Source of the DNA: Nitrospira sp.
GTDB taxonomy: Bacteria; Nitrospirota; Nitrospiria; Nitrospirales; Nitrospiraceae
NCBI GenBank assembly: GCA_030123625.1
Contig: CP126121.1
Span: 639,001 to 703,000, forward strand
DNA: 64,000 nucleotides
Direction of reading: 5' to 3'
Part shown: positions 17,959 to 26,866 of the stretch, piece by piece
How positions within the stretch are numbered: the first letter of the stretch is position 1
How the letters are laid out: every line of letters begins with the position of its first letter
Translations under genes and position numbers: made by a program
Notes under the pieces: generated by a model
Databases searched by the model: none
Told to the model about the DNA's origin: nothing
The model's input: only the letters and a program-made list of their open reading frames with translations

Positions 17959-19197
17959 TCAGGAAACGGATTGCATCAGATTCATCGGCACTTTGGTGTC
18001 GCGCGGAATGACGACCAAGCCTGTGGGAGAGAGATGACAGCCGGGAAGGAGAGACGATTCCTGGAAACCGATTTCGCTCTCGGCGGGAATACTGCTGAAC
18101 CGGTCGGCGATTACGCGATGCAGCCGCGCATGCGCCCCGATGCGCACGCCGTCCATGATGACGCACTCCTCCAGACGCGCGCCGGGTTCGATGTGGACGC
18201 CGCGCCCGATCACGGAACGTCGAATTTCCGCATCCACGATATGGCTTCCCTGACCGATCATGGATTGATCCACATACGTCCGCACGATCGACGCCATGGG
18301 GCCCTCATATCCGGCTGACACAATCGGCCATTCATCGTTTCGGAGATCGAACGGCGGCGCCTCGCCTAATAGATCCATATTACTCCGCCAGTAGGCATCC
18401 AGCGTGCCCACATCCCGCCAATATCCCCGCTCCTCATGTCGACGGAGACCGGGCACGTCGTTGCGCAAAAAATCATACGCATAGACCTTCCTGCCGCCGA
18501 TGAGATCCGGAATGATGTTGCGGCCGAAATCATGCGTGCCCGGCTGGGCCGCGTCCCGCTCCAACGTGCGCAACAGCAGGGAGGTATCAAAAATATAGTT
18601 TCCCATCGAGGACAGGGCCATGGTGGGGCGTCCCGGCATGGCCTTCGCGCTGACGGGCTTTTCCTCGAATCCGATCAACCGATCTTCGGCATCGACTTCG
18701 AGGATGCCGAACTGGGATGATTGCTCGATCGGCACAGGCAATGCCGCCACCGTAACGCAGGATCCGCATTCCCGATGGAACTGGATCATCTGTGAGATAT
18801 CCATTCGGAAGATATGATCCGCACCGAATATGGCCACGACGTCGGGTCGAAAGTCGGCGATTAAATTGATGTTGTGGTAGACCGCGTCCGCCGTTCCCTC
18901 ATACCAACCGCCTCGTGCCCGCATCTGGGGAGGCACCACCGTAATGAACTGGTCTTTGAGCCGGCCGGCGATACTCCAGGATTCCCGCACATGTTCGATC
19001 AACGATTGGGAACGGTATTGCACCAACACATAGTTGGCGGTGATGCCGGAGTTGAGCATGTTGCTGAGGACAAAATCGATGATGCGATACTTTCCTCCGA
19101 ACGGCACGGCCGGCTTGCTGCGCACGGCCGTGAGCGGCATGAGCCGCTCGCCTTTTCCTCCCGCCATAATCATGGCCAACACTCGCACAGGTCTCAT
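17959..19197 (-). CDS. glgC: Glucose-1-phosphate adenylyltransferase
   Basis: The 412-residue enzyme makes ADP-glucose from ATP and glucose-1-phosphate, the committed step of bacterial glycogen synthesis. The nucleotide-binding motif is MAGGKGERLMPLT, followed by SKPAVPFGGKYRIIDF. GADHIFRMD carries the metal-binding Asp, and FEEKP belongs to the sugar pocket. The C-terminus forms a left-handed beta-helix (VIGRGVHIEPGARLEE). It lies directly upstream of treY on one strand, so storage glucan synthesis and its conversion to trehalose are probably co-expressed. Confidence 0.96.
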   Translation of the reverse strand: MRPVRVLAMIMAGGKGERLMPLTAVRSKPAVPFGGKYRIIDFVLSNMLNSGITANYVLVQYRSQSLIEHVRESWSIAGRLKDQFITVVPPQMRARGGWYEGTADAVYHNINLIADFRPDVVAIFGADHIFRMDISQMIQFHRECGSCVTVAALPVPIEQSSQFGILEVDAEDRLIGFEEKPVSAKAMPGRPTMALSSMGNYIFDTSLLLRTLERDAAQPGTHDFGRNIIPDLIGGRKVYAYDFLRNDVPGLRRHEERGYWRDVGTLDAYWRSNMDLLGEAPPFDLRNDEWPIVSAGYEGPMASIVRTYVDQSMIGQGSHIVDAEIRRSVIGRGVHIEPGARLEECVIMDGVRIGAHARLHRVIADRFSSIPAESEIGFQESSLLPGCHLSPTGLVVIPRDTKVPMNLMQSVS

Positions 19198-19258
19198 GGC
19201 GAGCCCATCCTAGTGATCCGGGATTAGGCCAGGTACTCGTAAAAACCCCAGCAACCTG

Positions 19259-19744
19259 CTAGAGCTTGAGGGCCTGTCGGATCACATCCACAATCTTAAC
19301 CGGACTGTCTGCCGTATCGACCGTCAGAGTGTCATCGAGCGGTTCTTCCAACGTTTCTAATTGGCTTTGGAGCAAGATCGGATTCGCGAAGTGGCCGCGC
19401 CGTCGTCTGAGCCGCTCTTCGAGCACATGGGTCTCGGTCCGCAAATACACGAACACCACTTCGGGGCCGACGTGTAAATAGCGGCGGTACGCACGTTTGA
19501 GGGCTGAACAGGCCAGCACGGCGTCCCGATGTTGGCTCACGCTCTCTTGAATAAGTCCTCTGAGGCGGGCGAGCCACGGCCGGCGATCTTCATCATTCAA
19601 TGGGATACCGCGATTCAATTTGGCGCGGTTCGCCTCCTCGTGAAAATCATCCGCGTCTATGAACGTCCATCCCAGCGCTTCGGCTAAAGCACTCCCCACC
19701 CGAGTTTTACCTGTGCCGGTTACTCCGAATACCACAATCACCAT
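19259..19744 (-). CDS. gntK: Gluconokinase
   Basis: The 161-residue P-loop kinase phosphorylates D-gluconate to 6-phosphogluconate for the pentose phosphate or Entner-Doudoroff route. The Walker A motif is GVTGTGKT. DADDFH and CSALKRAYR are hallmarks of the GntK branch of the shikimate-kinase fold, and the lid contains RRRGHFANP. It lies 61 bp upstream of glgC on the same strand and may lead the glgC-treY transcript. CTAGGG sites lie 76 and 105 bp upstream. Confidence 0.93.
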   Translation of the reverse strand: MVIVVFGVTGTGKTRVGSALAEALGWTFIDADDFHEEANRAKLNRGIPLNDEDRRPWLARLRGLIQESVSQHRDAVLACSALKRAYRRYLHVGPEVVFVYLRTETHVLEERLRRRRGHFANPILLQSQLETLEEPLDDTLTVDTADSPVKIVDVIRQALKL

Positions 19745-20292
19745 CGACAGCCTTCATAGACATTCTACCGGTCCTGAGCAAAAGACTCAGCACTCCATGA
19801 TGCGTTCTTGGCATCCTGACCCTAGGGAGAGGCCACCGATAAATCGAACTAGGTTGGCCCCTAGGGACGCGCGTCGGTTCGGCAACCCACGGAGCTTTCT
19901 TGGTCGCACATCGTGAAATAGAAATGGACTGGTTCAAGACAAGGCGAACGAACCCGGCCAGAATCTTCCACGGAATGATGGAGTCTTGCTGGATATTAGT
20001 TGTGAGCCATTCGTGCATCGCTGATGATCTTCAAAATCACCGGACGATACCGTTCCTCAATAGGGCTTGACTCCGATGACGAATGCGATCATGGTGATTC
20101 TGATGACGTATTGAGCTACGCTGACTATCCCATCGCTCGCGCCGTCTCTTTTCATGCCGTTCGTGCGCGTCTGATTCCCAGGTCTTCGCCGCTTCTACGC
20201 CTGATCTCTCCTATTCGCTTTCTGCCGGGACGCGAGAAGTGTCTGGCGGAGAGGAGTGGAGCCTCATATTTCTATTTCACCAAGGAGTTCTT
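19745..20292. other. 548-bp divergent region between gntK and the CsbD-like gene
   Basis: No convincing gene is present. A self-complementary CCCTAGGG (19820-19827) and the 16-bp CTAGGG palindrome (19849-19864) lie on the gntK side. The rest shows only short frames without ribosome-binding sites. Confidence 0.6.
19849..19864. promoter_or_regulatory. CTAGGG palindrome, site 3
   Basis: CTAGG, six bases and CCTAG form a 16-bp inverted repeat, 105 bp upstream of gntK. A related self-palindrome CCCTAGGG stands at 19820-19827. It belongs to the motif family reported in the findings. Confidence 0.45.
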
Positions 20293-20535
20293 ATGAATAA
20301 GGAACAGTTCGGACAATTTTGGGAACAGCTCAAGGCGCCTCTCAAGGCCAAGGTGGCGGGCATCACCGAAGAGGACCTCGTTGAGATCCACGGGAACCTC
20401 GATACGTTCGTCTCAGTCCTTCAAAAACGGTACGGTGAGCTGCGCAAAGATCACGTGGTGACGTGGGCTAACCGGCGCTACTGCCACTGGTCGGGGAACT
20501 ATATGGGCTATAAGGAAGAGACCCCCGCGGTGTAG
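20293..20535 (+). CDS. CsbD-like stress protein
   Basis: The 80-residue acidic helical protein starts at MNKEQFGQFWEQLK, with AAGGAG six bases before the ATG. The pattern WxQLK, ITEEDL, LDTFV and QKRYG matches the CsbD family, a general-stress protein induced by sigma-B in Bacillus and abundant in many proteobacteria under stress. The molecular role is unknown. It begins a group of small stress-type genes. Confidence 0.8.
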   Translation: MNKEQFGQFWEQLKAPLKAKVAGITEEDLVEIHGNLDTFVSVLQKRYGELRKDHVVTWANRRYCHWSGNYMGYKEETPAV

Positions 20536-20585
20536 ATCGAAGTCATTCGGTGGCGAGAAACGGCGGCTACGGCAAGGGAGCGACC

Positions 20586-20939
20586 ATGAAGCGAATCGTG
20601 ATCAACAGGAGCTACGGCGAATTCTGCATAAGCCACAGGGCACTGGTTCGGCTGCGTGAATTGAGGCAACGGGAAGCGCTGGACGAAAAGGATCCTGGAA
20701 TCTATTGGCCTGTGGCTGCGGGACCGCGGGAACCGAGCCTGAACCAATATGGGAAATCCATTCCACGGGATGATGAGAACCTCGTTCGCGTGGTGGAGGA
20801 ACTTGGGGAGGCAGCCGATGGGCATGCCGCGAGCCTCAGAATCGTCACAATCCCGGAAAATGTGAAATGGGTGATTACCAACACGGAGGGTGGCGAGCAG
20901 GTGAGTGAAGCTCATCGCACATGGGGAGGAACGAAGTAG
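20586..20939 (+). CDS. Conserved small protein of unknown function
   Basis: The 117-residue protein starts at MKRIVINRSYGEFCIS, with GGGAG before the ATG; an in-frame start 36 bases earlier is less likely. It shows a beta-alpha pattern with LVRVVEELGEAADG followed by LRIVTIPENVKWVI and a C-terminal HRTW. It resembles a widespread uncharacterised family of about 110 residues, whose function I do not know. It follows the CsbD-like gene by 50 bp. Confidence 0.7.
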   Translation: MKRIVINRSYGEFCISHRALVRLRELRQREALDEKDPGIYWPVAAGPREPSLNQYGKSIPRDDENLVRVVEELGEAADGHAASLRIVTIPENVKWVITNTEGGEQVSEAHRTWGGTK

Positions 20940-20983
20940 CACTATCCCCGTGAGGATATCGTGAAGACTGATCGCATCGAACA

Positions 20984-21024
20984 GGAACCCGAAGGGATGG
21001 TGGAATCGTACCCCTTCGGGTTCC
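20984..21024. terminator. Hairpin between convergent genes
   Basis: A perfect 13-bp stem (20984-20996 with 21012-21024) has a 15-base loop. There is no T-run on either strand, but it sits exactly between two convergent genes, so it may stop transcription from both sides or protect 3' ends. Confidence 0.5.
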
Positions 21025-21042
21025 CGTAGAACGTGTGGGCGG

Positions 21043-21369
21043 TTAATAGCGGCCGCGGTTGTGTCCGCCGCCGGAACGTCCGCCGCCGCCTGACCGACCG
21101 CCACTACCGCCGAAACGTGGCTCCATCGGTTTCGCCTCATTGACGGTGAGCGATCGTCCGTCCATCTGTGAACCGTTTAAGGCCGTGATCGCCGCCTTGG
21201 CTTCCTCGGCGGTCGACATTTCGACAAAGCCAAATCCTCGAGATTGACCGGTGAATTTGTCCGCAATGACGCGGGCAGATTCGACCGTGCCATGCTCGGC
21301 GAACAGCGTGGAGAGTTGAGATTCAGTTGTCGAATATGGCAAGCCGCCAACATAGAGTTTTGTACTCAT
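21043..21369 (-). CDS. RNA-binding protein with one RRM and a glycine-rich tail
   Basis: The 108-residue protein starts at MSTKLYVGGLPYST, with AAGGAGG upstream. RNP2 is LYVGGL and RNP1 is RGFGFVEM. The RRM ends near residue 80, followed by a Gly, Arg and Ser-rich tail (about 85-108). This is the cold-shock type of bacterial and cyanobacterial RRM protein, which binds single-stranded RNA and stabilises or remodels transcripts. A long leader between its promoter and ATG could be thermo-regulated, but I see no clear structure. Confidence 0.93.
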   Translation of the reverse strand: MSTKLYVGGLPYSTTESQLSTLFAEHGTVESARVIADKFTGQSRGFGFVEMSTAEEAKAAITALNGSQMDGRSLTVNEAKPMEPRFGGSGGRSGGGGRSGGGHNRGRY

Positions 21370-21629
21370 GGTCGTCCTCCTTGTAGGAATAACATTGTCC
21401 ATGACGCGAGAGGACTTCGGAAAGGAACGAGAGAGCCGAAGACGTAGTTGATGAAAGGCTCAGGTCAGGCTTCCGATCAGATTCTCGGTAGGAACAACAT
21501 CGGTGGTAGGCCGTTTTGATCTCGTTTCATGCGAGGCCCGGCGCGTTGAAACAGTGAGAGTGTACCAAGTAGCACGAGGAATAGCTATCATTCCTCCCCC
21601 GTCGGATTCAGTCACCACCGGCACGGTCA

Positions 21630-21926
21630 TCACTGGACCCCTAACACGTGCGGTCCATGCCAGACTAAGTAGGGCGGTTTTTTCATAATCGTAACGGCAC
21701 CCGGATAAAGCAGGAGGGCATAGCCATAGGCAGACTCTTGAGCGCTCATGCAGGTCGAGGCTGCAAAGTCGTGCGAGAGAACTTGGAACGCTATACGGCC
21801 ATCGTTCCCGAGCAGTGCATTGTACAAAACGCAGGAGAACTCTCTACCTGCTGAGTTCTGTGTACTGATCACCAGATGCGATCCATCTGGAAAAGTCATA
21901 AGCGGATCTAAATTGAGGCGACTCAT
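21630..21926 (-). CDS. Small hypothetical protein
   Basis: A 98-codon frame begins MSRLNLDPLMTF, with AAGGAG about nine bases upstream of the ATG. The sequence looks protein-like (GRIAFQVLSHDF, IMKKPPYLVWHG) and shares the start pattern and strand of its small neighbours. I do not recognise a family. It could be a lineage-restricted stress gene. Confidence 0.5.
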   Translation of the reverse strand: MSRLNLDPLMTFPDGSHLVISTQNSAGREFSCVLYNALLGNDGRIAFQVLSHDFAASTCMSAQESAYGYALLLYPGAVTIMKKPPYLVWHGPHVLGVQ

Positions 21927-22009
21927 GAAGGTGCTCCTTCGTCTGGATGGCAGAGGTTGACTGTGATCTCTGCCCCCATGACGTTACCCAATGTTTCATT
22001 AACGGTTCA

Positions 22010-22198
22010 TCAATACAGCGGAGGTTGGGGACCCCATCGCAAACCGACGAGGTCCGGGTCTTCCCCCTCGATGGCCGGGCGACGATTCAGCTTGTGAGCC
22101 TGGCGTTGGGCGCGTCGCTCTTCCTTCTCCCGTTGCTTTTGGTGACGCGCTCGTTCGCGATCCCGTTTGCCGCTGGTTGTTTTTCCTGGTCCTCCCAT
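22010..22198 (-). CDS. Small highly charged protein
   Basis: The 62-residue protein starts at MGGPGKTTSGKRDRER, with AAGGAGG before the ATG. Residues 10-40 are a continuous Arg/Lys/Glu/Gln helix, followed by EGEDPDLVGLRWGPQ. The charge suggests nucleic-acid or ribosome binding. I know no function for it. The strong ribosome-binding site argues that it is expressed. Confidence 0.6.
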   Translation of the reverse strand: MGGPGKTTSGKRDRERARHQKQREKEERRAQRQAHKLNRRPAIEGEDPDLVGLRWGPQPPLY

Positions 22199-22233
22199 GA
22201 TGTCCTCCTTCCGATACACCGCCTGAAGCCGGT

Positions 22234-22436
22234 CTAGGAGCGGGCTCCGCGCAATCGCGTGGATCCAGCCACCTTGGAAACGGACTGCCGAGATGCTGCC
22301 TTCTTTCTCAGAAGGAACGAACCGGCATCCGTCAATGAGCCTTCATAAGCTTCCGTTCGATGACGCACTCTCGTTCCATTGGGAATTCTCACCCACCGAT
22401 TTGTCGGGGCGATAAGTTAAACGTAGCGGTACTCAT
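22234..22436 (-). pseudogene. Frameshifted small gene
   Basis: An ATG at 22434-22436 has GAGGAGA upstream and opens MSTATFNLSP, but stops after 15 codons. A shifted frame then reads TNRWVRIPNGTRVRHRTEAY onward for about 55 residues to a TAG at 22234. The change of frame falls near a CCCC run, so either a one-base indel broke the gene or the second frame uses another start. Confidence 0.35.
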
Positions 22437-22916
22437 GGTCTTCTCCTCTCATCTGTCGTTCGTGGGGGAGTTCCCGTGAGTTCAACACCCACTACAGATC
22501 AATACAAGATTTGATCGCTGACATAACGGCCTTTGCCGGACGATCAGAACCCACAGTGATTATTTCAATCGCGCAAGGACAAAACGAGGAGGGAAGAGAG
22601 CGCGAGGATCAGAACTTGATTGGTAGGGAGTGTACCATACAGAGGCCGAGATTGCGAATAGGGCTACATAGTGATCCGTTGCGAGCTTTTTGACAGGTGT
22701 TCGTGATAAAGCGTGATAAAGATTTCTTGCCGCTGGAAGAAGTCAATGGCGCGGGCCTCCCTATCGGTCACGGTTCCCGTAATCTATTTCAACCATCCTC
22801 CATCCCACTCAGCTCCGATCGTCTAGGGTTCTGCCCAGGTCTGTTCCAAGATGGAAATCCGTACAATGAGCTGCTTCCATACACAAACCGGCCATCATTC
22901 CGTCTCGGAGGACACC
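22437..22916. other. 480-bp gap upstream of heme oxygenase
   Basis: No supported gene is present; frames seen here have no ribosome-binding site and an unnatural composition. It contains one CTAGGG palindrome at 22823-22838. Confidence 0.5.
22823..22838. promoter_or_regulatory. CTAGGG palindrome, site 4
   Basis: CTAGGG, five bases and CCCAG lie 79-94 bp before the heme oxygenase start. It has the same 16-bp span as the other sites. Confidence 0.4.
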
Positions 22917-23603
22917 ATGCTCATAGACAGTCTTCTGTTCGAGAGATTACACCACGCAACCCGCTTGGCTCATCGGCGGCTCGAACGTCAAGTGGACCTC
23001 TATCGTCCGAGCTTCGATGTCCACAATTATCGACGGCTGCTCCAAGGCTTGTGGGGGTTTTATCAACCGCTGGAGCGCAAGCTCGTCGTCCTCGCAGACC
23101 ATCACCTTCCTTCATCTTATTCACAACAACGATGCAAGGCCCCTCGTCTGGAGCAGGATCTATTGGCGCTCCGCATGACCGAGGCCGACATTGCGGCGCT
23201 GCCGCTGTGTGGACGTCTGCCGGCGATTCCTACCCTTCCGCAGGTGTTCGGCGTGCTGTACGTCATCGACGGAGCCGCCCTGGGTGAACGAATCACGACC
23301 ATACATTTAGGAGGCAACAATCTCGGGATCAGTCCATCGCAAGGGGGATCATTCTTTTCCAGCTTAAGCGCATCTCATGGCCCATTCCTTGATACGTGTC
23401 CGCCTCACTTTATCGCTATGGCTGAAGCGGTGGAAGAGTCGGACCACCAGGACTTGGCTATCCAATCGGCCATAGATACCTTAGAGTGCTTGGAGAGATG
23501 GCTGGACCATCGAAAGCAATCTCACTGTAAGAATTCTATGCTCATGAATGCTATGCGATGGAATGCTCACTTGGAGTCGAGCTATTCCGTACTGAGCGCA
23601 TAA
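22917..23603 (+). CDS. Biliverdin-producing heme oxygenase
   Basis: The 228-residue protein starts at ATG 22917, with GGAGG upstream. HHATRLAHRRLERQVD carries the proximal-histidine motif of bacterial heme oxygenases. VLYVIDGAALGERITT corresponds to the distal glycine helix. The enzyme opens heme to biliverdin, iron and carbon monoxide. In many bacteria the gene sits beside a bacteriophytochrome that uses biliverdin as chromophore. The next gene here is a kinase, but it has only a PAS domain and no phytochrome GAF/PHY module. Heme or iron recycling is therefore as likely as a photosensory role. Confidence 0.82.
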   Translation: MLIDSLLFERLHHATRLAHRRLERQVDLYRPSFDVHNYRRLLQGLWGFYQPLERKLVVLADHHLPSSYSQQRCKAPRLEQDLLALRMTEADIAALPLCGRLPAIPTLPQVFGVLYVIDGAALGERITTIHLGGNNLGISPSQGGSFFSSLSASHGPFLDTCPPHFIAMAEAVEESDHQDLAIQSAIDTLECLERWLDHRKQSHCKNSMLMNAMRWNAHLESSYSVLSA

Positions 23604-23794
23604 GTGATATCGATAAAGCCAAACAGCCATACCGTATCGGATGATCTTCTCTCCCATGCTTCTGTCGGAGGATTGGCGCGTGGAGAAGTTACTGCGTCGT
23701 TACGGCGGGCCGCCCAGCAATGCATCGCCTACGTTGCTTCATTGATCATCTCCTTTATGGATGCCGGTAAAGTCACGATGCACTCCTCAGGATC

Positions 23795-25480
23795 ATGACA
23801 CACGTGGATACCATGGTTCACATCATGGAACGCAAGCAGGCGGAACAACTACCACAGGGTACGGAAGAGCGGCTACGCCTTGCGGTTGAGTCGGCGGATA
23901 TCGGCACGTGGGACATCAATCTTGCCACGGGGACTACCTGTTGGGACCGTCGGTGCAAAGCGATGTTCGGATTGCCGTCCGACGCCGAGGTGCCTTATGA
24001 GCGATTTCTTGCCCTGGTCCATCCAGCCGATCGTTCGCGCGTCATCGCCGCCCTCGAACATTCGACGGATCCTTCAGGAGACGGTTCCTACGACATTGAA
24101 TACCGGATCGTGCGTCCGGACCGTCGTGAAGTGTGGATCAGAGGTATAGGCCGGTCCTTTTTTGAGGAACGCGACGGAAAACGACAGGCGGTCCGGTTTA
24201 TCGGTACGACGCTCGACATTAATGAAAGCAAGCGAACGCAGGAACATCTCCAACGTTGGGGCAGCGAACTGCAACAGGCCGTGAACCTCAAAACCACGCA
24301 ACTTGTGCAATCCCAGGAACGGTTGCGGGCGCTGACGAACGAGCTCAACCTGACTGAGCAACGAGAGCGGAAACGACTCGCAGGGGATTTGCATGACTAT
24401 TTGGCACAACTGCTCGTCGTCATGCGCATGAAGCTCCGTCAAGCGGTACCGCTTGTACCGACTGAGAAGGCGACGGCGCTCCTGAAGGACGCCGATCAAG
24501 CGCTCACACAAGCTCTTGACTATACCCGATCGTTGGTCAGCGAATTGGCTCCGCCGTCGTTGCATGAATTCGGGCTCTTGCAGTCAGTGGAGTGGCTGGC
24601 GTCCCAGATGCGGCAACATGGCCTCGCGGTGGAGGTACGCCCTGCCGCCGAAGCGCTCTTCTTGCCGGAAGATCAGGCCATTTTGCTGTTTCAATCGGTG
24701 CGCGAACTTCTCTACAACGTGCTCAAACACGCCCACACGGACGAGGCGACGGTTTCGATGACGATTATCCCGAACAGTGAACTGCGCATCACGGTGGAGG
24801 ACAGGGGCAACGGATTCGACGCCGCGGCGCTTGAGCTGCACAGCGCCGACTCCGCCCGCTTCGGTCTCTTCAGCCTGAAGGAGCGCATGGCCACCATGGG
24901 GGGACGAGTCTCCATCGACTCCGCCGTCGGTCGAGGCACAAGGATCACCTTGCTCATGCCCTATTGGCCGGTGAGACCAAGCGGCGAACGCGCTGAACAG
25001 ATCGTGCCGATCGCCGAGCCATCGAACCGCGCCCACCGCTCCGAATCTGCAATATCCCTCAGCCACCGAGGACTCCATGTCCAGGACTCGGCACTTCATG
25101 AGCAACCGCGCATCCGTGTCTTATTGGTGGACGATCATGCGATGGTACGCCAAGGCCTACGGAGCGTTCTGGAAGGCTATCCCGACATCGAAGTCGTCGG
25201 GGAAGCAGACGACGGAAAGGCATCGCTCGTCTCCGTCGAGCATGTGCGGCCCTCCGTCATCGTCATGGATCTCAATATGCCGAGGATGAACGGCATCGAC
25301 GCCACGGCAATCATCAAATCCCGCTACCCTGAGACCATTATTCTAGGATTGTCTGTGAACGCCGGTGAAGAGAATCAAGCGGCCATGATTCGAGCCGGCG
25401 CGTCCGCTCTATTGACGAAGGAAGCAGCGGTTGACCAACTCTATGACATGATCCATGACGCCGTCGCGGCACGACCATGA
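23795..25480 (+). CDS. PAS domain NarX-type histidine kinase fused to a receiver
   Basis: The 561-residue soluble protein has a PAS_3-like domain (about 25-150), a coiled coil and a HisKA_3 domain with H-box DLHDYLAQ. The ATPase domain contains DRGNGFD and ends at about 388. A linker leads to a receiver (about 438-555, phospho-Asp in VIVMDLNMP). It lacks an HTH, so output must pass to another protein; two NarL-type regulators lie just downstream. It is a paralogue of the 434-residue protein at 9619-10923, but with an intact sensor. The start could also be an internal Met a few codons in. Confidence 0.9.
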   Translation: MTHVDTMVHIMERKQAEQLPQGTEERLRLAVESADIGTWDINLATGTTCWDRRCKAMFGLPSDAEVPYERFLALVHPADRSRVIAALEHSTDPSGDGSYDIEYRIVRPDRREVWIRGIGRSFFEERDGKRQAVRFIGTTLDINESKRTQEHLQRWGSELQQAVNLKTTQLVQSQERLRALTNELNLTEQRERKRLAGDLHDYLAQLLVVMRMKLRQAVPLVPTEKATALLKDADQALTQALDYTRSLVSELAPPSLHEFGLLQSVEWLASQMRQHGLAVEVRPAAEALFLPEDQAILLFQSVRELLYNVLKHAHTDEATVSMTIIPNSELRITVEDRGNGFDAAALELHSADSARFGLFSLKERMATMGGRVSIDSAVGRGTRITLLMPYWPVRPSGERAEQIVPIAEPSNRAHRSESAISLSHRGLHVQDSALHEQPRIRVLLVDDHAMVRQGLRSVLEGYPDIEVVGEADDGKASLVSVEHVRPSVIVMDLNMPRMNGIDATAIIKSRYPETIILGLSVNAGEENQAAMIRAGASALLTKEAAVDQLYDMIHDAVAARP

Positions 25481-25504
25481 CACGGCGCTCTCTCGCGAGG
25501 CACT

Positions 25505-25996
25505 CTACGACGAATATAGACTGTTCGGAAAGAAAATGGAGTGGAGGAGAAAAGGTACCCCCTGACTAGGGGCATACCCAGTAGTGGGACGGAAAGGTAG
25601 ATAGGTATTTCTATCTTTACCGATGCACGAGCTTATGACCGACGGCATTCTTCGTGATAGGGTCCCTAGAAGTACAACAGGATAGGAAGGCTCACCGGCA
25701 CGCCCAATAGCCAGAGAATGAAATAGCGGATGATTATATCCTTTGTATAAGTATATGTAAGGACGCCTCTGCACGATACAAGGATGCCTTGCCATCCATG
25801 GTGGAAGAATATGCCGTGATGGCAGGACTTGTGGAATCGGTGGACGACTGGGAGGCGAAGGAGGCTGAGGACCGGGTAATGGAGGTTGCGGAGGAGGAAA
25901 CGGCGTGGGATCAGGGGGCAGAGGATCGGGATCGGGGTCCGGACCGGGCCGCTGATATCGCCTCTTGATTATCCTCCGACATTCAACCATCATCAT
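25505..25996 (-). CDS. Doubtful proline-rich frame
   Basis: A 163-codon frame whose residues 18-60 are mostly proline with Asp, Gln and Ser (PDPDPDPLPPDP and similar). There is no ribosome-binding site at the ATG. The C-terminal half covers a CTAGGG palindrome and has no recognisable domain. It may be a short cell-envelope proline-rich protein or simply a low-complexity open frame. Confidence 0.25.
   Translation of the reverse strand: MMMVECRRIIKRRYQRPGPDPDPDPLPPDPTPFPPPQPPLPGPQPPSPPSRPPIPQVLPSRHILPPWMARHPCIVQRRPYIYLYKGYNHPLFHSLAIGRAGEPSYPVVLLGTLSRRMPSVISSCIGKDRNTYLPFRPTTGYAPSQGVPFLLHSIFFPNSLYSS
25566..25581. promoter_or_regulatory. CTAGGG palindrome, site 5
   Basis: CTAGGG, five bases and CCCAG lie 86 bp past the kinase stop and about 600 bp before the regulator gene. 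A half-site CCCTAG stands at 25664-25669. Confidence 0.35.
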
Positions 25997-26031
25997 GGGG
26001 ACAGTATAGCAGTGGTTCTATGTCCGGCAGA

Positions 26032-26047
26032 CTAGTGGGTCCCCTTG
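26032..26047. promoter_or_regulatory. CTAGGG-type palindrome, site 6
   Basis: CTAGTG, four bases and CCCTTG match ten of the twelve arm positions of site 1. The site lies 134-149 bp upstream of the NarL-type regulator start. Confidence 0.35.
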
Positions 26048-26180
26048 AGATCAGCGCATATTCTCGCTTTCCAAGTCATGGCGGCAGCCTGGACTGATGC
26101 ACAGGAATAATGAGACATATTTGAAGGTGTAGCACGCGCTCTACGTTCGATTTGTGACAAGCAGAGGAGGAGAGTCGCCC

Positions 26181-26834
26181 ATGAATACTCAACCTACCAT
26201 CTTGCTGGCGGATGATCATGTTCTTGTCGCCCAGGGGATTCAAAAACTATTGGAACCGGAATTCGAATTGTTGAGGATTGTTCCGGACGGTCGCGCTTTG
26301 CTCAAAGCCGTCGAGGAATGTTCGCCGGACGTGGTGATCGCCGATATTTCTCTGCCGCTGCTGAATGGATTGGATGCCTCCCGTCAAATTTTAAAACATA
26401 ACCCGGCCATCAAAGTCATCGTCCTGACGATGCACTCGGAGCCGAGTTTCGTGACGGAAGCGCTTCGCATAGGCGTATCGGGTTATGTATCGAAGCAGTC
26501 GGTAGGATCGGAATTGGTGCAGGCTCTCAAAGAAGTCTTAAACGGCAACACGTTCGTTTCTCCCATTGTCGCCGACCAGGGGGTCCATTCCCACGCTGAT
26601 GAGAAAACCGAAGAAGCCCCGGAAGGGTTTGCCCATACCCTTAGCTTGCGACAGCGGGAGGTTCTGCAGCTGGTGGCTGAAGGTAAATCCATCAAAGAAG
26701 TGGCGGCCGTCTTGAACGTGTCGATCAAAACCGTCGAATTTCACAAAACGCGCATTATGAGGCAGCTCGGCATGCGTTCGGCGGCTCAGCTGACGAAGTA
26801 TGCGATCGCCAACGGGCTCATTGCCATTCACTAG
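26181..26834 (+). CDS. NarL/FixJ-type response regulator
   Basis: The 217-residue protein starts at MNTQPTILLADDHV, preceded by GAGGAGG. The receiver (about 5-120) has its phospho-Asp in VVIADISLP. The LuxR-type helix-turn-helix (about 150-212) reads LRQREVLQLVAEG, then SIKTVEFHKTRIMRQL. Phosphorylation by a NarX-type kinase should promote dimerisation and DNA binding. The kinase at 23795-25480 is the nearest donor. The 3' end faces a second regulator of the same class 32 bp away. Confidence 0.95.
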   Translation: MNTQPTILLADDHVLVAQGIQKLLEPEFELLRIVPDGRALLKAVEECSPDVVIADISLPLLNGLDASRQILKHNPAIKVIVLTMHSEPSFVTEALRIGVSGYVSKQSVGSELVQALKEVLNGNTFVSPIVADQGVHSHADEKTEEAPEGFAHTLSLRQREVLQLVAEGKSIKEVAAVLNVSIKTVEFHKTRIMRQLGMRSAAQLTKYAIANGLIAIH

Positions 26835-26866
26835 CCCGATAGAGTGAGCCGGCCCGATCGATATCG

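Noticed and set aside
22697-23287. 196-codon plus-strand frame
   Set aside because: It overlaps heme oxygenase in another frame, and its translation is Pro/Ser/Arg-rich without a domain.
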